NCBI RefSeq assembly: GCF_000514815.1
Contig: NZ_AZWQ01000008.1
Span: 47,212-111,211 of the forward strand
Origin: Salinispora fenicalii
Lineage (GTDB): Bacteria > Actinomycetota > Actinomycetes > Mycobacteriales > Micromonosporaceae
Length of the DNA: 64,000 bases
Direction: 5' to 3'
Shown: positions 18,892 through 27,903 of the stretch, piece by piece
Numbering within the stretch: position 1 is the first letter of the stretch
How the letters are laid out: the number at the start of each line of letters is the position of its first letter
Made by a program: the position numbers and the translations under genes
Notes under the pieces: model-generated
The model's input: the letters and a program-made list of their open reading frames with translations, nothing else
Databases searched by the model: none
What the model was told of the DNA's origin: nothing

Positions 18892-19455
18892 TTACTCCTC
18901 TTTACGGGTCAGTTGCGACAGGGCCGCCCAACGCGGGTCGACCTGCTGGTGACTGTGATCGGCCGGCAGCTCAGCCCAGCCCACCCCGCAGTCGGGGCAG
19001 AGGCCCGGGCAGTCCTCCCGGCAGAGCGGGTTGGTCGGCAGCGTCAACACCACCGCGTCCCGCAGCACCGGCTCCAGGTCGATCAGATCGCCCTGCATCC
19101 GGCCCACCTCGTCCTCGTCGGCCGTCATGTCCGTGGTGCTGTTCTCGTACGCGTACAGCTCCTGGATCGGGACGGCCACGACGTCGTCGATCTCGCGCAG
19201 GCAGCGGCTGCACTCGCCCTTGATGGGACCACTGATGGTCCCGGAGACGAGCACCCCCTCGGACACCGACTCCAACCTCAGGTCGAGGTCGAGATCAGCA
19301 CCCTCCGGCACGCCGATCAACTCCACGCCGAGGTCCGCCGGTGCCGCCGCCACCCGCCGGACCGTACGCAACGCGCCAGGGCGACGCGGCAGGTCCCTCG
19401 TGTCGAGGACCAGCGGCGCCCTGGGGTCGAGTGGTGCAGGCGTGTGCTTGGGCAT
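18892..19455 (-). CDS. DUF177 (YceD) family protein
   Basis: 187 residues. Contains GPIKGECSRCLREI around residue 85 and a C-terminal CREDCPGLCPDCG Cys cluster, both typical of the DUF177/YceD family that sits before rpmF. Plant and bacterial members are linked to 23S rRNA maturation; here that is family inference. ATG 19455 has GGAG nine bases upstream. Confidence 0.9.
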   Translation of the reverse strand: MPKHTPAPLDPRAPLVLDTRDLPRRPGALRTVRRVAAAPADLGVELIGVPEGADLDLDLRLESVSEGVLVSGTISGPIKGECSRCLREIDDVVAVPIQELYAYENSTTDMTADEDEVGRMQGDLIDLEPVLRDAVVLTLPTNPLCREDCPGLCPDCGVGWAELPADHSHQQVDPRWAALSQLTRKEE

Positions 19456-19601
19456 AGTTAGACTCCGGCCGGTAGGAGGGCCGACACCCGAGATTACCTG
19501 GGCGGTGGCCACAGCGTCGAACCGGGGGCGTTTCCACCCCACGGCGGCGGCGTACCGCGCCCGTTCCGGCGCGGCTCATCCGCGACGATGATCGTCGACC
19601 C

Positions 19602-20099
19602 TTAGAAATTCAACGGCCGCTCGGCCTCTTCGCCGCTGAACGTGCCGATCTCCCGGAGCGCGTGCATCTTGTCCCGACCCCGCTCGATCGAGGCGAGGGC
19701 TCGGGTAAGGAATTGCTCGAAGTTGGCGAGCGCGGTGTCGACGTAGTCGTCCACCTCGTCCCGGAGCCGCTGCGCCTCGGCCCGCGCCTCGGCGACGATC
19801 CGCGCGCCCTCGTGCTCGGCCGAGACGGTGATCTCGTTCACCGACACAAGCCGGGCGTGTTCCGTCTCCCCCTCGGCGATGATCCGGTCGGCCTCCCGCT
19901 TCCCGGCCTCCATGATCTTGTCTCGCTCATCGAGCAGCGCGGCGGCCCGGCGCAGGTCCGCCGGCAACTCGGCGCGCAGTTCGTCGAGGACAGCGATCAT
20001 CTCACCCCGGTCGAACATGCAGTTGTTGCGAGACATGGGCACGGAGCGGGCCTGCTCCACCATGGTGATCAGTTCGTCGATTCGATCGAGCGGGTCCAC
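19602..20099 (-). CDS. sepIVA: DivIVA-like coiled-coil septation protein (SepIVA-type)
   Basis: 165 residues, almost entirely helical. It starts MDPLDRIDELITMVEQARSV; the conserved CMFDRGEMIAVLDELRAELP is followed by a long Ala/Glu/Arg coiled coil. The position between coaD and DUF177 matches mycobacterial SepIVA (Rv2927c in M. tuberculosis, from memory), which acts in cell division and envelope growth. Start is GTG 20099 with GAGG upstream. The region 19456-19601 before DUF177 has no gene. Confidence 0.8.
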   Translation of the reverse strand: MDPLDRIDELITMVEQARSVPMSRNNCMFDRGEMIAVLDELRAELPADLRRAAALLDERDKIMEAGKREADRIIAEGETEHARLVSVNEITVSAEHEGARIVAEARAEAQRLRDEVDDYVDTALANFEQFLTRALASIERGRDKMHALREIGTFSGEEAERPLNF

Positions 20100-20207
20100 T
20101 GGTACCTCACTCCTGTCGTTCGTCGGCCGATCTCAATGATGCGGGTTGAACCCCGGATTCGGCGCCCCCACACATGATGCGCTGTGCCGTCCACCGGTGC
20201 ATCATGC

Positions 20208-20234
20208 CCCCTCCCGGCGCGTCGCCGGGAGGGG
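20208..20234 (-). terminator. Terminator after coaD
   Basis: Perfect 12-base stem CCCCTCCCGGCG / CGCCGGGAGGGG with a three-base loop, between the coaD stop and sepIVA. There is no T-run, so it may act only partly. An 8-base inverted repeat CATGATGC / GCATCATG (20173-20206) lies next to it on the sepIVA side. Confidence 0.6.
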
Positions 20235-20252
20235 TTGACGTCGGCGGACCGG

Positions 20253-20308
20253 AACCGAGACGCCGACCACGGCACCCGGGCCAGCAATGACGAAACCGAG
20301 ACGCCGAC
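20253..20308. repeat. 15-bp direct repeat after coaD
   Basis: AACCGAGACGCCGAC occurs at 20253-20267 and 20294-20308, 41 bases apart, in the non-coding stretch immediately beyond the coaD stop. Confidence 0.7.
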
Positions 20309-20315
20309 GACGGAA

Positions 20316-20804
20316 TCAGGGACGTGGCGGCGGGTCGAGGCGGGCCAGCAGGGCTTCGCGGACCACCTCCGGCACGTGGGCGGAGATATCACCACCCCAC
20401 TTCGCCACGTCCTTGACCAGACTCGAGGAGAGAAACGAGTAGAGCGGGTTGGTTGGCATAAAAAGCGTCTCGACGCCCGCCAGACCGATGTTCATCTGGG
20501 CCATCTGCAACTCGTAGTCGAAGTCACTGACCGCCCGGAGCCCCTTGATCAGAACACTGGCCCGCTGGGCGTGACAGAAGTCCACCAGCAGACCACGGAA
20601 CGACTCCACCCGAACGTTGTCGTACGACGAGATCACCTCGCGGAGCATGTCGATGCGCTCGTCAACGGTGAACAGACCGGTCTTCGACTGATTGATCAAC
20701 ACTCCGACGATCACCTCATCGAAGAGCCGACTGGCCCGGCCGATGATGTCGAGATGACCGTTGGTGACCGGGTCGAACGAGCCGGGACAGACCGCACGCC
20801 TCAT
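20316..20804 (-). CDS. coaD: Phosphopantetheine adenylyltransferase
   Basis: Fourth step of CoA synthesis. 162 residues, standard length. [20 protein letters not shown] holds the nucleotidyltransferase T/HxGH motif, [13 protein letters not shown] binds substrate, and FLSSSLVKD is the C-terminal signature. ATG 20804 overlaps the rsmD stop by four bases (ATGA). Confidence 0.96.
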   Translation of the reverse strand: MRRAVCPGSFDPVTNGHLDIIGRASRLFDEVIVGVLINQSKTGLFTVDERIDMLREVISSYDNVRVESFRGLLVDFCHAQRASVLIKGLRAVSDFDYELQMAQMNIGLAGVETLFMPTNPLYSFLSSSLVKDVAKWGGDISAHVPEVVREALLARLDPPPRP

Positions 20805-21364
20805 GATCCGCGACCGTACCAAAGAATGGTTTCGCCGTACCGGCGGCTGCGCTCGCCGGTGACACCTGGCACCCAGCCGACCGGGCCACTGCGACTCGAC
20901 CGCTCCACCACGACGAGGGCCTCGGGCGCCAACCACCCGTCGCCGGCGAGCGCGGCGAGCATGGCGGAGACCTCCTCGTCCGACACCGGATAGGGCGGGT
21001 CGGCGAAGACCACGTCATACGGGCCCTCTTCGGGGCCGGCGGCGAGCACGGTGGCGACCTTCCCGGTAACCAGGCGGGCTGCCGGACCGGCCCGCAGGGC
21101 GGCCATGTTCGCCCGGATCGTCCGGGCGGCCCGCGGGTTTGACTCGACCAACAGCACGTGCGCGGCGCCCCGGGAGAGCGCCTCCAGCCCCACCGCCCCG
21201 GAGCCGGCGTAGAGGTCGGCGAAGCGGGCCCCCTCCAGGTCGGCCGCCGCCTCAACGGCGCTGAACAGCGCCTCCCGGACCCGGTCGGAGGTCGGCCGTG
21301 TGCCGGCGCCGGGCGGGGCGGTGATCCGGCGTCCACCGAGCGCTCCTGCCACGATGCGCGTCAC
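20801..21364 (-). CDS. rsmD: 16S rRNA (guanine966-N2)-methyltransferase
   Basis: 187 residues. [13 protein letters not shown] start, [15 protein letters not shown]-binding [18 protein letters not shown] and catalytic VFADPPYP identify RsmD. GTG 21364 has AGGAG eight bases upstream. Coupled to coaD through a 4-base overlap. Confidence 0.94.
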   Translation of the reverse strand: MTRIVAGALGGRRITAPPGAGTRPTSDRVREALFSAVEAAADLEGARFADLYAGSGAVGLEALSRGAAHVLLVESNPRAARTIRANMAALRAGPAARLVTGKVATVLAAGPEEGPYDVVFADPPYPVSDEEVSAMLAALAGDGWLAPEALVVVERSSRSGPVGWVPGVTGERSRRYGETILWYGRGS

Positions 21365-21700
21365 CGCCTGCTCCTAGTCATGATGCGACGCTACGGCACC
21401 TGCACCGGGCCGAGCACGACCGGGCCGAACCGGGCCAGAAGTCACCTGATCACACACATCGGACGGTTATCACTCAACAACCCTCCGCCAATCAATGATC
21501 ACGAATCGACAACATCATGTGAGCCCCCTCATCCCGACCCCCGAGATTGATCAAAGACCAGTACAGTCACCACCTATGCGCCCGTTCTGGCGAGCGCAGC
21601 CTGTGCCTAGGCGAGCACCGTGAGCCCGCGGTTCGCGTCACCGTCGCCGCTACCTCCCGTCCGCCCGGCACGTCGTCCGATCCCTCATTCAGGAGCAGAC
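21365..21700. other. Divergent intergenic region
   Basis: About 335 bases between rsmD and the LPXTG gene. Positions 21440-21560 are clearly A+T-richer than the surroundings and probably hold the promoters. No confident -35/-10 pair was assigned. Confidence 0.4.
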
Positions 21701-22909
21701 GTGAACCGTCTCCATGCCCTATTCCGACGTGCCAGCGCCGTCGCCGCTGGCACCCTGCTCGGCCTCACCGGAGTGGCGATCCTCGCCAGCCCCGCCAGCG
21801 CCCACCACAGCAACGTCACGGGCACGGCCAAGTGCGACGCCGCCACCGGCGAGTGGGTTGTCACCTGGAACATCAAGAGCGCAAGCACCCCGAAGAAGGT
21901 CAAGAAGTTCAAGCTGGCCGAGGTCGTGGCCAAGACCTACGTCGGGCGGAAGGCCACCGAGGTCACCATCCCCGACCTCACCGTCACTGACGGTGACAAG
22001 TACCCGCACTCGGTCAAGAAGACGCTGACCGCCACCCAGCGGGTGTCCGGCGACGTCACCAAGGCGTCGCTGGCCGTCCGGGTCGAATGGGACAACGGTT
22101 TCGCAGAAGACCGACTGCGCCCGGTCAAGGTCAAGTTCTGCGGCACCTGCAAGGCCCCGACACCGACGCCGACCCCGTCGGCCTCCGAGCCGCCGACGCC
22201 GACGCCGACCCCGTCGACCTCCGAGCCGCCGACGCCGACGCCGGGAGCTCCCAAGCCGACGGCGAGCATCCAGGCTGACTGCGAGGGCATCGCCCACGTC
22301 GCGCTCAACAACGCCGACGACGCGACCGCTCCGGCGAAGTTCACCGTCGAAGCCAATCTCGGCGCCTTCACCGAGAAGGTAGGCCTCAAGCCCGGTGAGA
22401 GCACCACGGTAGCGGTTCCGGCGGAGCATGCGACCGATATCAAGGTGACCGTCGAGGGCAGCAAGGACCCGCTCTTCGAGGGTGATCCGGAGCCGGCCGA
22501 CAACTGCGTCGAGCCGGGCGAGCCGACCGGCGCCTACAAGTCCACCTGCGACGAGCTGATCTTCGAGATCAACAACCCCGAGGACGGCGAGACCGTTACC
22601 GCGACCTTCACCCCGAACAAGGGTGAGGCGCAGACGCTGACCGTCGAGCCGGGCATGAGCGGCACCGTGTCCTTCCCGGCCGAGGAGGGCCTGATCGTCA
22701 CGCCGAGCGGCGAGGGCATCGAGAACCCCGAGCCGATCGCCTGGGCGAAGCCGGCGGACTGCTCCCCCGGTGAGGGCGGCGGCGAGCCGGGCCTGCCGGT
22801 GACCGGCGCCGCGGCTGGCGGCATCGCCGCCGGCGCCGCCGTGCTGCTGGCCGTCGGTGGCGGCCTGTTCATCATGGCCCGTCGTCGCAAGCTCCGGTTC
22901 ACCGCCTGA
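21701..22909 (+). CDS. Cell-wall-anchored surface protein with LPXTG signal
   Basis: 402 residues. A signal peptide (AVAAGTLLGLTGVAILASPASA) is followed by two Ig-like parts flanking a Pro/Thr repeat linker (PTPTPTPSASEP). The C-terminus has GLPVTG, a hydrophobic stretch (AAAGGIAAGAAVLLAVGGG) and RRRK, a full sortase sorting signal. GTG 21701 has AGGAG at 21691. A strong terminator follows. The function of the exposed domains is not recognised; envelope display is inferred from the sorting signal. Confidence 0.87.
   Translation: MNRLHALFRRASAVAAGTLLGLTGVAILASPASAHHSNVTGTAKCDAATGEWVVTWNIKSASTPKKVKKFKLAEVVAKTYVGRKATEVTIPDLTVTDGDKYPHSVKKTLTATQRVSGDVTKASLAVRVEWDNGFAEDRLRPVKVKFCGTCKAPTPTPTPSASEPPTPTPTPSTSEPPTPTPGAPKPTASIQADCEGIAHVALNNADDATAPAKFTVEANLGAFTEKVGLKPGESTTVAVPAEHATDIKVTVEGSKDPLFEGDPEPADNCVEPGEPTGAYKSTCDELIFEINNPEDGETVTATFTPNKGEAQTLTVEPGMSGTVSFPAEEGLIVTPSGEGIENPEPIAWAKPADCSPGEGGGEPGLPVTGAAAGGIAAGAAVLLAVGGGLFIMARRRKLRFTA
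22157..22242 (+). repeat. 36-bp tandem repeat in the LPXTG gene
   Basis: Two 36-base units (22157-22192 and 22193-22228) plus 14 bases of a third, encoding PTPTPTPSxSEP. In frame, so copy-number change would only lengthen the linker. Confidence 0.85.
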
Positions 22910-22931
22910 GCTAAGGAATACTGACCGCTGA

Positions 22932-22961
22932 GGGCGGGCCGACCAACTGGTCGGCCCGCCC
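22932..22961. terminator. Bidirectional terminator, LPXTG gene / recG
   Basis: GGGCGGGCCGACC (22932-22944) pairs perfectly with GGTCGGCCCGCCC (22949-22961) around a four-base loop, between two convergent genes. Confidence 0.8.
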
Positions 22962-23082
22962 TTGGCAGTTGTTGGGCCAGCCGGTGCAACAGCACGACCG
23001 CATCGTCGGCAGACCCGACAGCGACGAGCAGCGGCACTGCTGCTGGACATCCCCGCCCCGACGCACCGCCGCCGTGGCGCGG

Positions 23083-25284
23083 CTACCCCTTCTCCAGGTA
23101 CTCGGCGCGGTCCGCGTCAACCAGGGCGGCCACCGACGCCGCCAACGCCGGATGGCGCACCAGCTCTGGATCCTCCTCAACCAGGCTGATCGCCTCGATC
23201 CGCGCGTCGCGGATCAGGTCCGCGTCCCGCAGCAGCGACAACAGCCGCAGGTGTGAGCGGCGACCAGATTGAGTGGCGCCGAGCACATCACCCTCGCGCC
23301 GCTGCTCCAGATCGAGCTCGGCGAGCTTGAAACCATCCGTTGTCGACCCCACCGCGTCCAGCCGCTCCCGTGCCGAGCTGCCCTCCACCGCCTCGGTCAC
23401 CAGCAGGCAGAGGCCCGCCGCGGAGCCACGGCCGACCCGACCGCGCAGCTGATGCAGCTGGGACACCCCGAACCGGTCGGCGTCCAGCACGATCATCACG
23501 GTGGCGTTGGGAACGTCCACTCCGACCTCGACCACGGTGGTGGCCACCAGCACATCGAGATCACCGGCGGCGAAAGAACGCATCACCGCGTCCTTCTCCT
23601 CCGCGGGAAGCCGACCATGCAGCACCCCGATCCGCAGCCCGTGCAGCGGCCCCTCGGCGAGCAGCGGCGCTACCTCGGTCACCGCGAGCGGTGGCCGCCG
23701 CGCGGTGTCGTCCTCCGGCGCCGCCTCCTCGTCGGAGGAGGGACCGTCGCCGATGCGCGGGCAGACCACGTACGCCTGGTGGCCGGCGGTGACCTCCTCC
23801 CGCAGCCGACGCCACGCCCGGTCCAGGAAAGCGGGCTTCTCCGCGGCCGGAACCACGTGCGACGCGATCGGCGAGCGCCCCCGCGGCAGCTGCGACAGGG
23901 TGGAGACCTCCAGGTCCCCATAGACGGTCATGGCCACCGTACGTGGAATCGGGGTAGCCGTCATGACCAGCACGTGTGGCGGCTGCTCCGCCTTCGCCCG
24001 CAGCGCGTCCCGCTGCTCGACGCCGAAGCGGTGCTGCTCGTCCACCACCACCAGACCGAGGTCGGCGAAGTCGACGCCCTCGTACAGCAGGGCGTGCGTG
24101 CCCAGCACGATGCCGGCGGCGCCGCTGCGCACCTCGCCCAGCGCCCGGCGACGGGCCGCGGCGCCCAACGATCCGGTGACCAGCTCCACCCGGGTGGCGT
24201 GCTCGGCGGCGTCCAGCTCACCCGCCCGCCCCAGCGGCCCAAGCAGGTCAAGGATGCCGCGGTAGTGCTGGGCGGCGAGCACCTCGGTCGGGGCCAGCAG
24301 GGCGGCCTGCCCACCGGCGTCCACCACCTGCAGCATCGCGCGCAGCGCGACCACCGTCTTGCCGGAACCGACCTCGCCCTGCAGCAGCCGGTGCATCGGG
24401 TGGGCGGTGGCCAGATCCGTGGCGATCTCGGTGCCAACCTCCCGCTGGCCAGCCGTCAGCTGGTACGGCAGGCGGGCGTCGAAGGCGTCTCGCAGGCCCC
24501 CGGCCACCACCGGCCGTGGTCGGGCTGGACGGTCGGCGGCCTGCCGCTTGCGTCGCACCAGGGTGAGCTGCACCGCGAAGGCCTCGTCCCACTTGAGCCG
24601 GCGGCGGGCCCGGTAAAGCGCCTCCTTACTGGAGGGCCGGTGCACCTCGCGCAGGGCGGTGCCGAGGCCGGCCAGGTTACGAGCGCTCCGTACGGTGGCC
24701 GGTACCGGATCCGCCGGTGGGTCGACAGTGTCCAGTACCACCCGAACACACCGAGCGATCACCCAGGTCGGCACCGCCGCGGCGGCCGGGTAGACCGGGA
24801 TCAACGCACCCGCGAACTCCTCAACCTCCTCGCTGGCCGCCACCTCGCCCTCATCACCGGCGCCAAGCAGCACGTACTCCGGGCCGTTGAGCTGCCGGCG
24901 GCCCCGAAACTCGGTTACCTTGCCGGCGAACAGCCCCCACCGGCCGGGGCGCAGATCCCGCTCGCGCCAGACCTGGTTGCCGAAGAACGTCAGGGTCAAC
25001 GCGCCCCCCGAGCCGTCGCCGACCGTCACCTCCAGCAGATTTCCGCGGCGCTGGCGCATCGGACGTACGGCGGTGCGCTGCACCTGGGCCAGCACGGTGA
25101 CCTGTTCACCGACATCGAGCGACCGAATGTCGGTGTGCTCACCGCGCTCGTCGTACCGGCGGGGGACGTGGTAGAGCAGGTCGCCCGCGGTGTGCAGATC
25201 GAGGTGGCTGGCGAGCGCCTTGGCCGTCTTCGCCCCGACCAACTTGCCCAACGGAGTGTCGACGGTGGCCTGGTCGGAGGTCAT
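23083..25284 (-). CDS. recG: ATP-dependent DNA helicase RecG
   Basis: Remodels stalled replication forks and Holliday junctions. 733 residues. N-terminal OB wedge domain, Walker [16 protein letters not shown] near 290, [13 protein letters not shown] (DEQH box), TATPIPRT, and C-terminal helicase motifs [13 protein letters not shown] and [12 protein letters not shown] 25284 overlaps the upstream gene's stop by four bases. About 100-120 residues of sequence between the wedge and helicase parts are less conserved. Confidence 0.96.
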   Translation of the reverse strand: MTSDQATVDTPLGKLVGAKTAKALASHLDLHTAGDLLYHVPRRYDERGEHTDIRSLDVGEQVTVLAQVQRTAVRPMRQRRGNLLEVTVGDGSGGALTLTFFGNQVWRERDLRPGRWGLFAGKVTEFRGRRQLNGPEYVLLGAGDEGEVAASEEVEEFAGALIPVYPAAAAVPTWVIARCVRVVLDTVDPPADPVPATVRSARNLAGLGTALREVHRPSSKEALYRARRRLKWDEAFAVQLTLVRRKRQAADRPARPRPVVAGGLRDAFDARLPYQLTAGQREVGTEIATDLATAHPMHRLLQGEVGSGKTVVALRAMLQVVDAGGQAALLAPTEVLAAQHYRGILDLLGPLGRAGELDAAEHATRVELVTGSLGAAARRRALGEVRSGAAGIVLGTHALLYEGVDFADLGLVVVDEQHRFGVEQRDALRAKAEQPPHVLVMTATPIPRTVAMTVYGDLEVSTLSQLPRGRSPIASHVVPAAEKPAFLDRAWRRLREEVTAGHQAYVVCPRIGDGPSSDEEAAPEDDTARRPPLAVTEVAPLLAEGPLHGLRIGVLHGRLPAEEKDAVMRSFAAGDLDVLVATTVVEVGVDVPNATVMIVLDADRFGVSQLHQLRGRVGRGSAAGLCLLVTEAVEGSSARERLDAVGSTTDGFKLAELDLEQRREGDVLGATQSGRRSHLRLLSLLRDADLIRDARIEAISLVEEDPELVRHPALAASVAALVDADRAEYLEKG

Positions 25285-26900
25285 TCGACCCCCACCAGGA
25301 GCGGGTAGTGCGGCTGCCCGCCCAGGTGCACCTGCACCTCGACGAACGGCCAGGAGCGGACCACGTGCTCACGGACCGCCTCGGCCAGGCCGGCGGGGGC
25401 CTCCGCCCCGACTAGCAGGGTCACCAGCTCGCCACCGCCACCGAGCATCCGGTCGACCACGGCGGTGCAGGTGTCGATCAGGTCCGCCCCGATGAGGTGC
25501 ACCTCGCCATCGACCAGGGCGAGCACGTCCCCCGGTCGGCAGGGGCCGGCGACGGTCAGGGCCGCCCGGCTGGCGTGGCAGACCTGCGCGTACCGGCAGG
25601 CGCCGGCGGCCTCGGCCATCGCGATCACGTCGTCCTCGAAGCGCCGACCCGGGTCCCGGACGGCGAGCGCGGCGAGCGCCTGCACCGGTGACCGGGTCGG
25701 GACCACGCTGACCTTGACGCCGAGCCGGTGCGCTGCCCGGGCCGCGTCGTTCGCCATCACCTGGGTGTCTGGATCGTTGGGCAGCAACACGACGTGGGCC
25801 GCGCCAGTGGCACGGACGGCGGTCAGCAGCTCACCAGCGGAGGAGACGCCCTCCACCACCGCCGCCTCCGCTGCGGTGCAGAGCTCGACGATGCCGGCGC
25901 CGGTGGCCACCACCACCGCCGCCCGGTGGTCCGGGGCCGGGTCCGTCCCCGGCGACGCGGGCGGCCTGGGCAGATCGGCGAAGCGGGTCACCACGATCCG
26001 GTGTGGACGACCAGCGACCACGCCCGCCTCGATGGCCGCGCCAACATCGTCCACGTGCACATGCACATTCCAGGTACCGACCGCGCTGTCGCCGACGACC
26101 GCCAGCGAGTCGCCCAGGGCACCGAGCTCCTCGCGCAGCCGGTCCACTGCCGCCGGTTCGGCGTCGAGCAGATACTGCACCTCGTAGGCGTACGTCGACC
26201 AGTTGCCCTCGCGGGAGTCATCGGCCGGTGGGTGGGGCGAGCGGCCGGTGAGCTCCGGACGCGCCGGACGCTCCCCGGTGACCACCTCGACCAGGGCATC
26301 GAGCAGCAGGCAGAGGCCCCGTCCACCGGCGTCCACCACACTGGCCTGGGCCAGCGCCGGTAGCTGCTGGGGCGTCCGATCTAGGGCTTGGGCGGCCTCG
26401 TCGGCCGCGGCCCGGACCACGGTGCCCAGCTCGTCGCGGCCGGCCCGCTCGGCGGCGCGCGCTGCGGCGGCGGCCACGCTGAGCAGCGTCCCCTCGACCG
26501 GAGCGGCGACGGCGGCGTAGGCGGCGGTGGCGGCGGCGCGCAGGGCAGCGGCCAACGCCCGACCCCGCACCACGGGGACCGCGGCCAGCGCGTCGGCGAA
26601 GCCACGCAGGATCTGCGCCAGGATCACTCCCGAGTTGCCCCGGGCGCCAAGCAGCGCGCCCCGGGCCATCCGCCGGAGCGCCTGCCCGTGCGGGGTGGGC
26701 CCGTCCTCGGGCAGCGTCTCCAGCTCCACCGCCAACGCCTGCTGCGCCGAGGTGAGGGTGAGGACCAGGTTGGTGCCGGTATCACCGTCGGGTACCGGGT
26801 AGACATTGAGGTGGTCGATCTCGCCCTGATGGCGCTTCAACGCGACCAGCCCACCCGCGCACCAACGGCGGACCGCGGCGGCATCGAGGGTGTCCAGCAC
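25281..26900 (-). CDS. DhaL/DegV-type (DAK phosphatase domain) protein
   Basis: 539 residues. The N-terminal DhaL (DAK2) domain has HLNVYPVPDGDTGTNLVLTL, the ADP/Mg site, then GARGNSGVILAQILRG and VDAGGRGLCLLL. The C-terminus resembles DegV/FakB-associated domains (VVLLPNDPDTQ). The whole corresponds to FakA-like fatty-acid kinases. GTG 26900 gives the common VLDTLDAAAVRRW start; the frame is open to 27095. No strong ribosome site is visible. recG overlaps its stop (ATGA). Fatty-acid kinase function is an inference. Confidence 0.85.
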   Translation of the reverse strand: MLDTLDAAAVRRWCAGGLVALKRHQGEIDHLNVYPVPDGDTGTNLVLTLTSAQQALAVELETLPEDGPTPHGQALRRMARGALLGARGNSGVILAQILRGFADALAAVPVVRGRALAAALRAAATAAYAAVAAPVEGTLLSVAAAAARAAERAGRDELGTVVRAAADEAAQALDRTPQQLPALAQASVVDAGGRGLCLLLDALVEVVTGERPARPELTGRSPHPPADDSREGNWSTYAYEVQYLLDAEPAAVDRLREELGALGDSLAVVGDSAVGTWNVHVHVDDVGAAIEAGVVAGRPHRIVVTRFADLPRPPASPGTDPAPDHRAAVVVATGAGIVELCTAAEAAVVEGVSSAGELLTAVRATGAAHVVLLPNDPDTQVMANDAARAAHRLGVKVSVVPTRSPVQALAALAVRDPGRRFEDDVIAMAEAAGACRYAQVCHASRAALTVAGPCRPGDVLALVDGEVHLIGADLIDTCTAVVDRMLGGGGELVTLLVGAEAPAGLAEAVREHVVRSWPFVEVQVHLGGQPHYPLLVGVE

Positions 26901-27048
26901 AGTGAGTAGCCTACTGGCGCGCTCCAGTCCGCGTCTGGCCCGGCGACGCGCGCCGGCGTGTACCCGCACAAGGCCGGGCGAATCCGGGCGCAGGGCCCGG
27001 CGGATCTGAGCGGGGTCCGAGGGGGGTTGGGCACCGCGAGCAGGCATC

Positions 27049-27070
27049 GGGTAACCTGGCCAGGTTGCCC
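27049..27070. promoter_or_regulatory. Palindrome upstream of rpmB
   Basis: AACCTGGCCAGGTT (27053-27066) is a perfect 14-base palindrome, extended to 22 bases (GGG...CCC) with one non-matching pair. It sits about 52 bases before the rpmB start, in the divergent promoter region shared with the DAK-type gene. Operator role is inferred. Confidence 0.45.
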
Positions 27071-27121
27071 GGGCAGCGCCTGGTGACGACCTCATGAACG
27101 GATCAATCCCAGGAGTATCCC

Positions 27122-27313
27122 GTGGCTAGCGTGTGCGACGTCTGTGGTAAGGGGCCGGGCTTCGGCCACAACGTGTCCCACTCGCACCGGCGGACCAACC
27201 GCCGCTGGAACCCGAACATCCAGTCGGTGCGCACCCCTGCCGGTGGTGGCAACACCAAGAAGCTGAAGGTCTGCACGTCCTGCATCAAGGCCGGCAAGGT
27301 AACCCGCGCCTGA
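27122..27313 (+). CDS. rpmB: 50S ribosomal protein L28
   Basis: 63 residues: [20 protein letters not shown] then [15 protein letters not shown]. It ends with [11 protein letters not shown]. The two CxxC pairs mark the zinc-binding (C+) form. Start is GTG 27122 with AGGAG upstream. A terminator follows, so it is monocistronic. Confidence 0.96.
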   Translation: MASVCDVCGKGPGFGHNVSHSHRRTNRRWNPNIQSVRTPAGGGNTKKLKVCTSCIKAGKVTRA

Positions 27314-27336
27314 CGCGGTAGCTCAGCCAGATCGCG

Positions 27337-27366
27337 CCGGCGGGCCCCAACGGGTCCGCCGGTTTT
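27337..27366 (+). terminator. rpmB terminator
   Basis: CCGGCGGGCCC / GGGTCCGCCGG stem with one mismatch and a four-base loop, followed by TTTT at 27363-27366. Confidence 0.8.
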
Positions 27367-27407
27367 GCGTTGCTGGGGCCCTGGCGCCTCCCGGGGCGGA
27401 GCGTGAA

Positions 27408-27875
27408 TCAGAGGGCCCGGCCGAACGAGACGCAGCCTGGGGCATCCTTGTAGAAGCCAAAGTTCGGGATCCGCGCGTAGCCGGATGAACGGTACAGCGC
27501 AAGCGCCTCGGGTTGCCGATCGCCGCACTCCAGGACGATCCGCTGACGGCCCTGCTCACGTGCGGACTGCTCCACCGCCGCCAGAACGGCTCGGGCCACA
27601 CCCCGCCCCCGAACGTGTGGCGCCACATACATCCGCTTCAGCTCGGCTGTCTCGACCGACCCACCGTGGCTGCGCCAGCCGCCACAGGCCACTGACTCGC
27701 CGTCGAGGTGGGCGATGAGGAAGGTACCGGCGGGCGGCTCGAACTCGGCCGCGTCCACCGGGGTCTCGTCGCCGCTGCCGCCGTATCGAATGCCCAGGTC
27801 CGTTAGGGCCGCCTCAATCAGCCGCTGCGCCGTCGGCGAGTCGAATCGGGTGGGGTGAATCTGCAGGTTCCGCAC
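27408..27875 (-). CDS. GNAT-family N-acetyltransferase
   Basis: 155 residues. Acetyl-CoA-binding motif AELKRMYVAPHVRGRGVAR (R/Q-x-x-G-x-G/A) lies near the middle, followed by a QRIVLECGDRQPEALALY strand and helix. GTG 27875 gives VRNLQIHPTRFDS; longer open sequence upstream lacks support. The substrate is unknown. It lies 28 bases beyond the thiL stop. Confidence 0.85.
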   Translation of the reverse strand: MRNLQIHPTRFDSPTAQRLIEAALTDLGIRYGGSGDETPVDAAEFEPPAGTFLIAHLDGESVACGGWRSHGGSVETAELKRMYVAPHVRGRGVARAVLAAVEQSAREQGRQRIVLECGDRQPEALALYRSSGYARIPNFGFYKDAPGCVSFGRAL

Positions 27876-27903
27876 CAGTGCAGGGTACGACCGTCCGGTG
27901 CGC

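Noticed and set aside
27310..27335. GCGGTAGCTCAGCCAGA resembling a tRNA D-arm
   Set aside because: No anticodon or T-arm follows; the sequence runs into the rpmB terminator.
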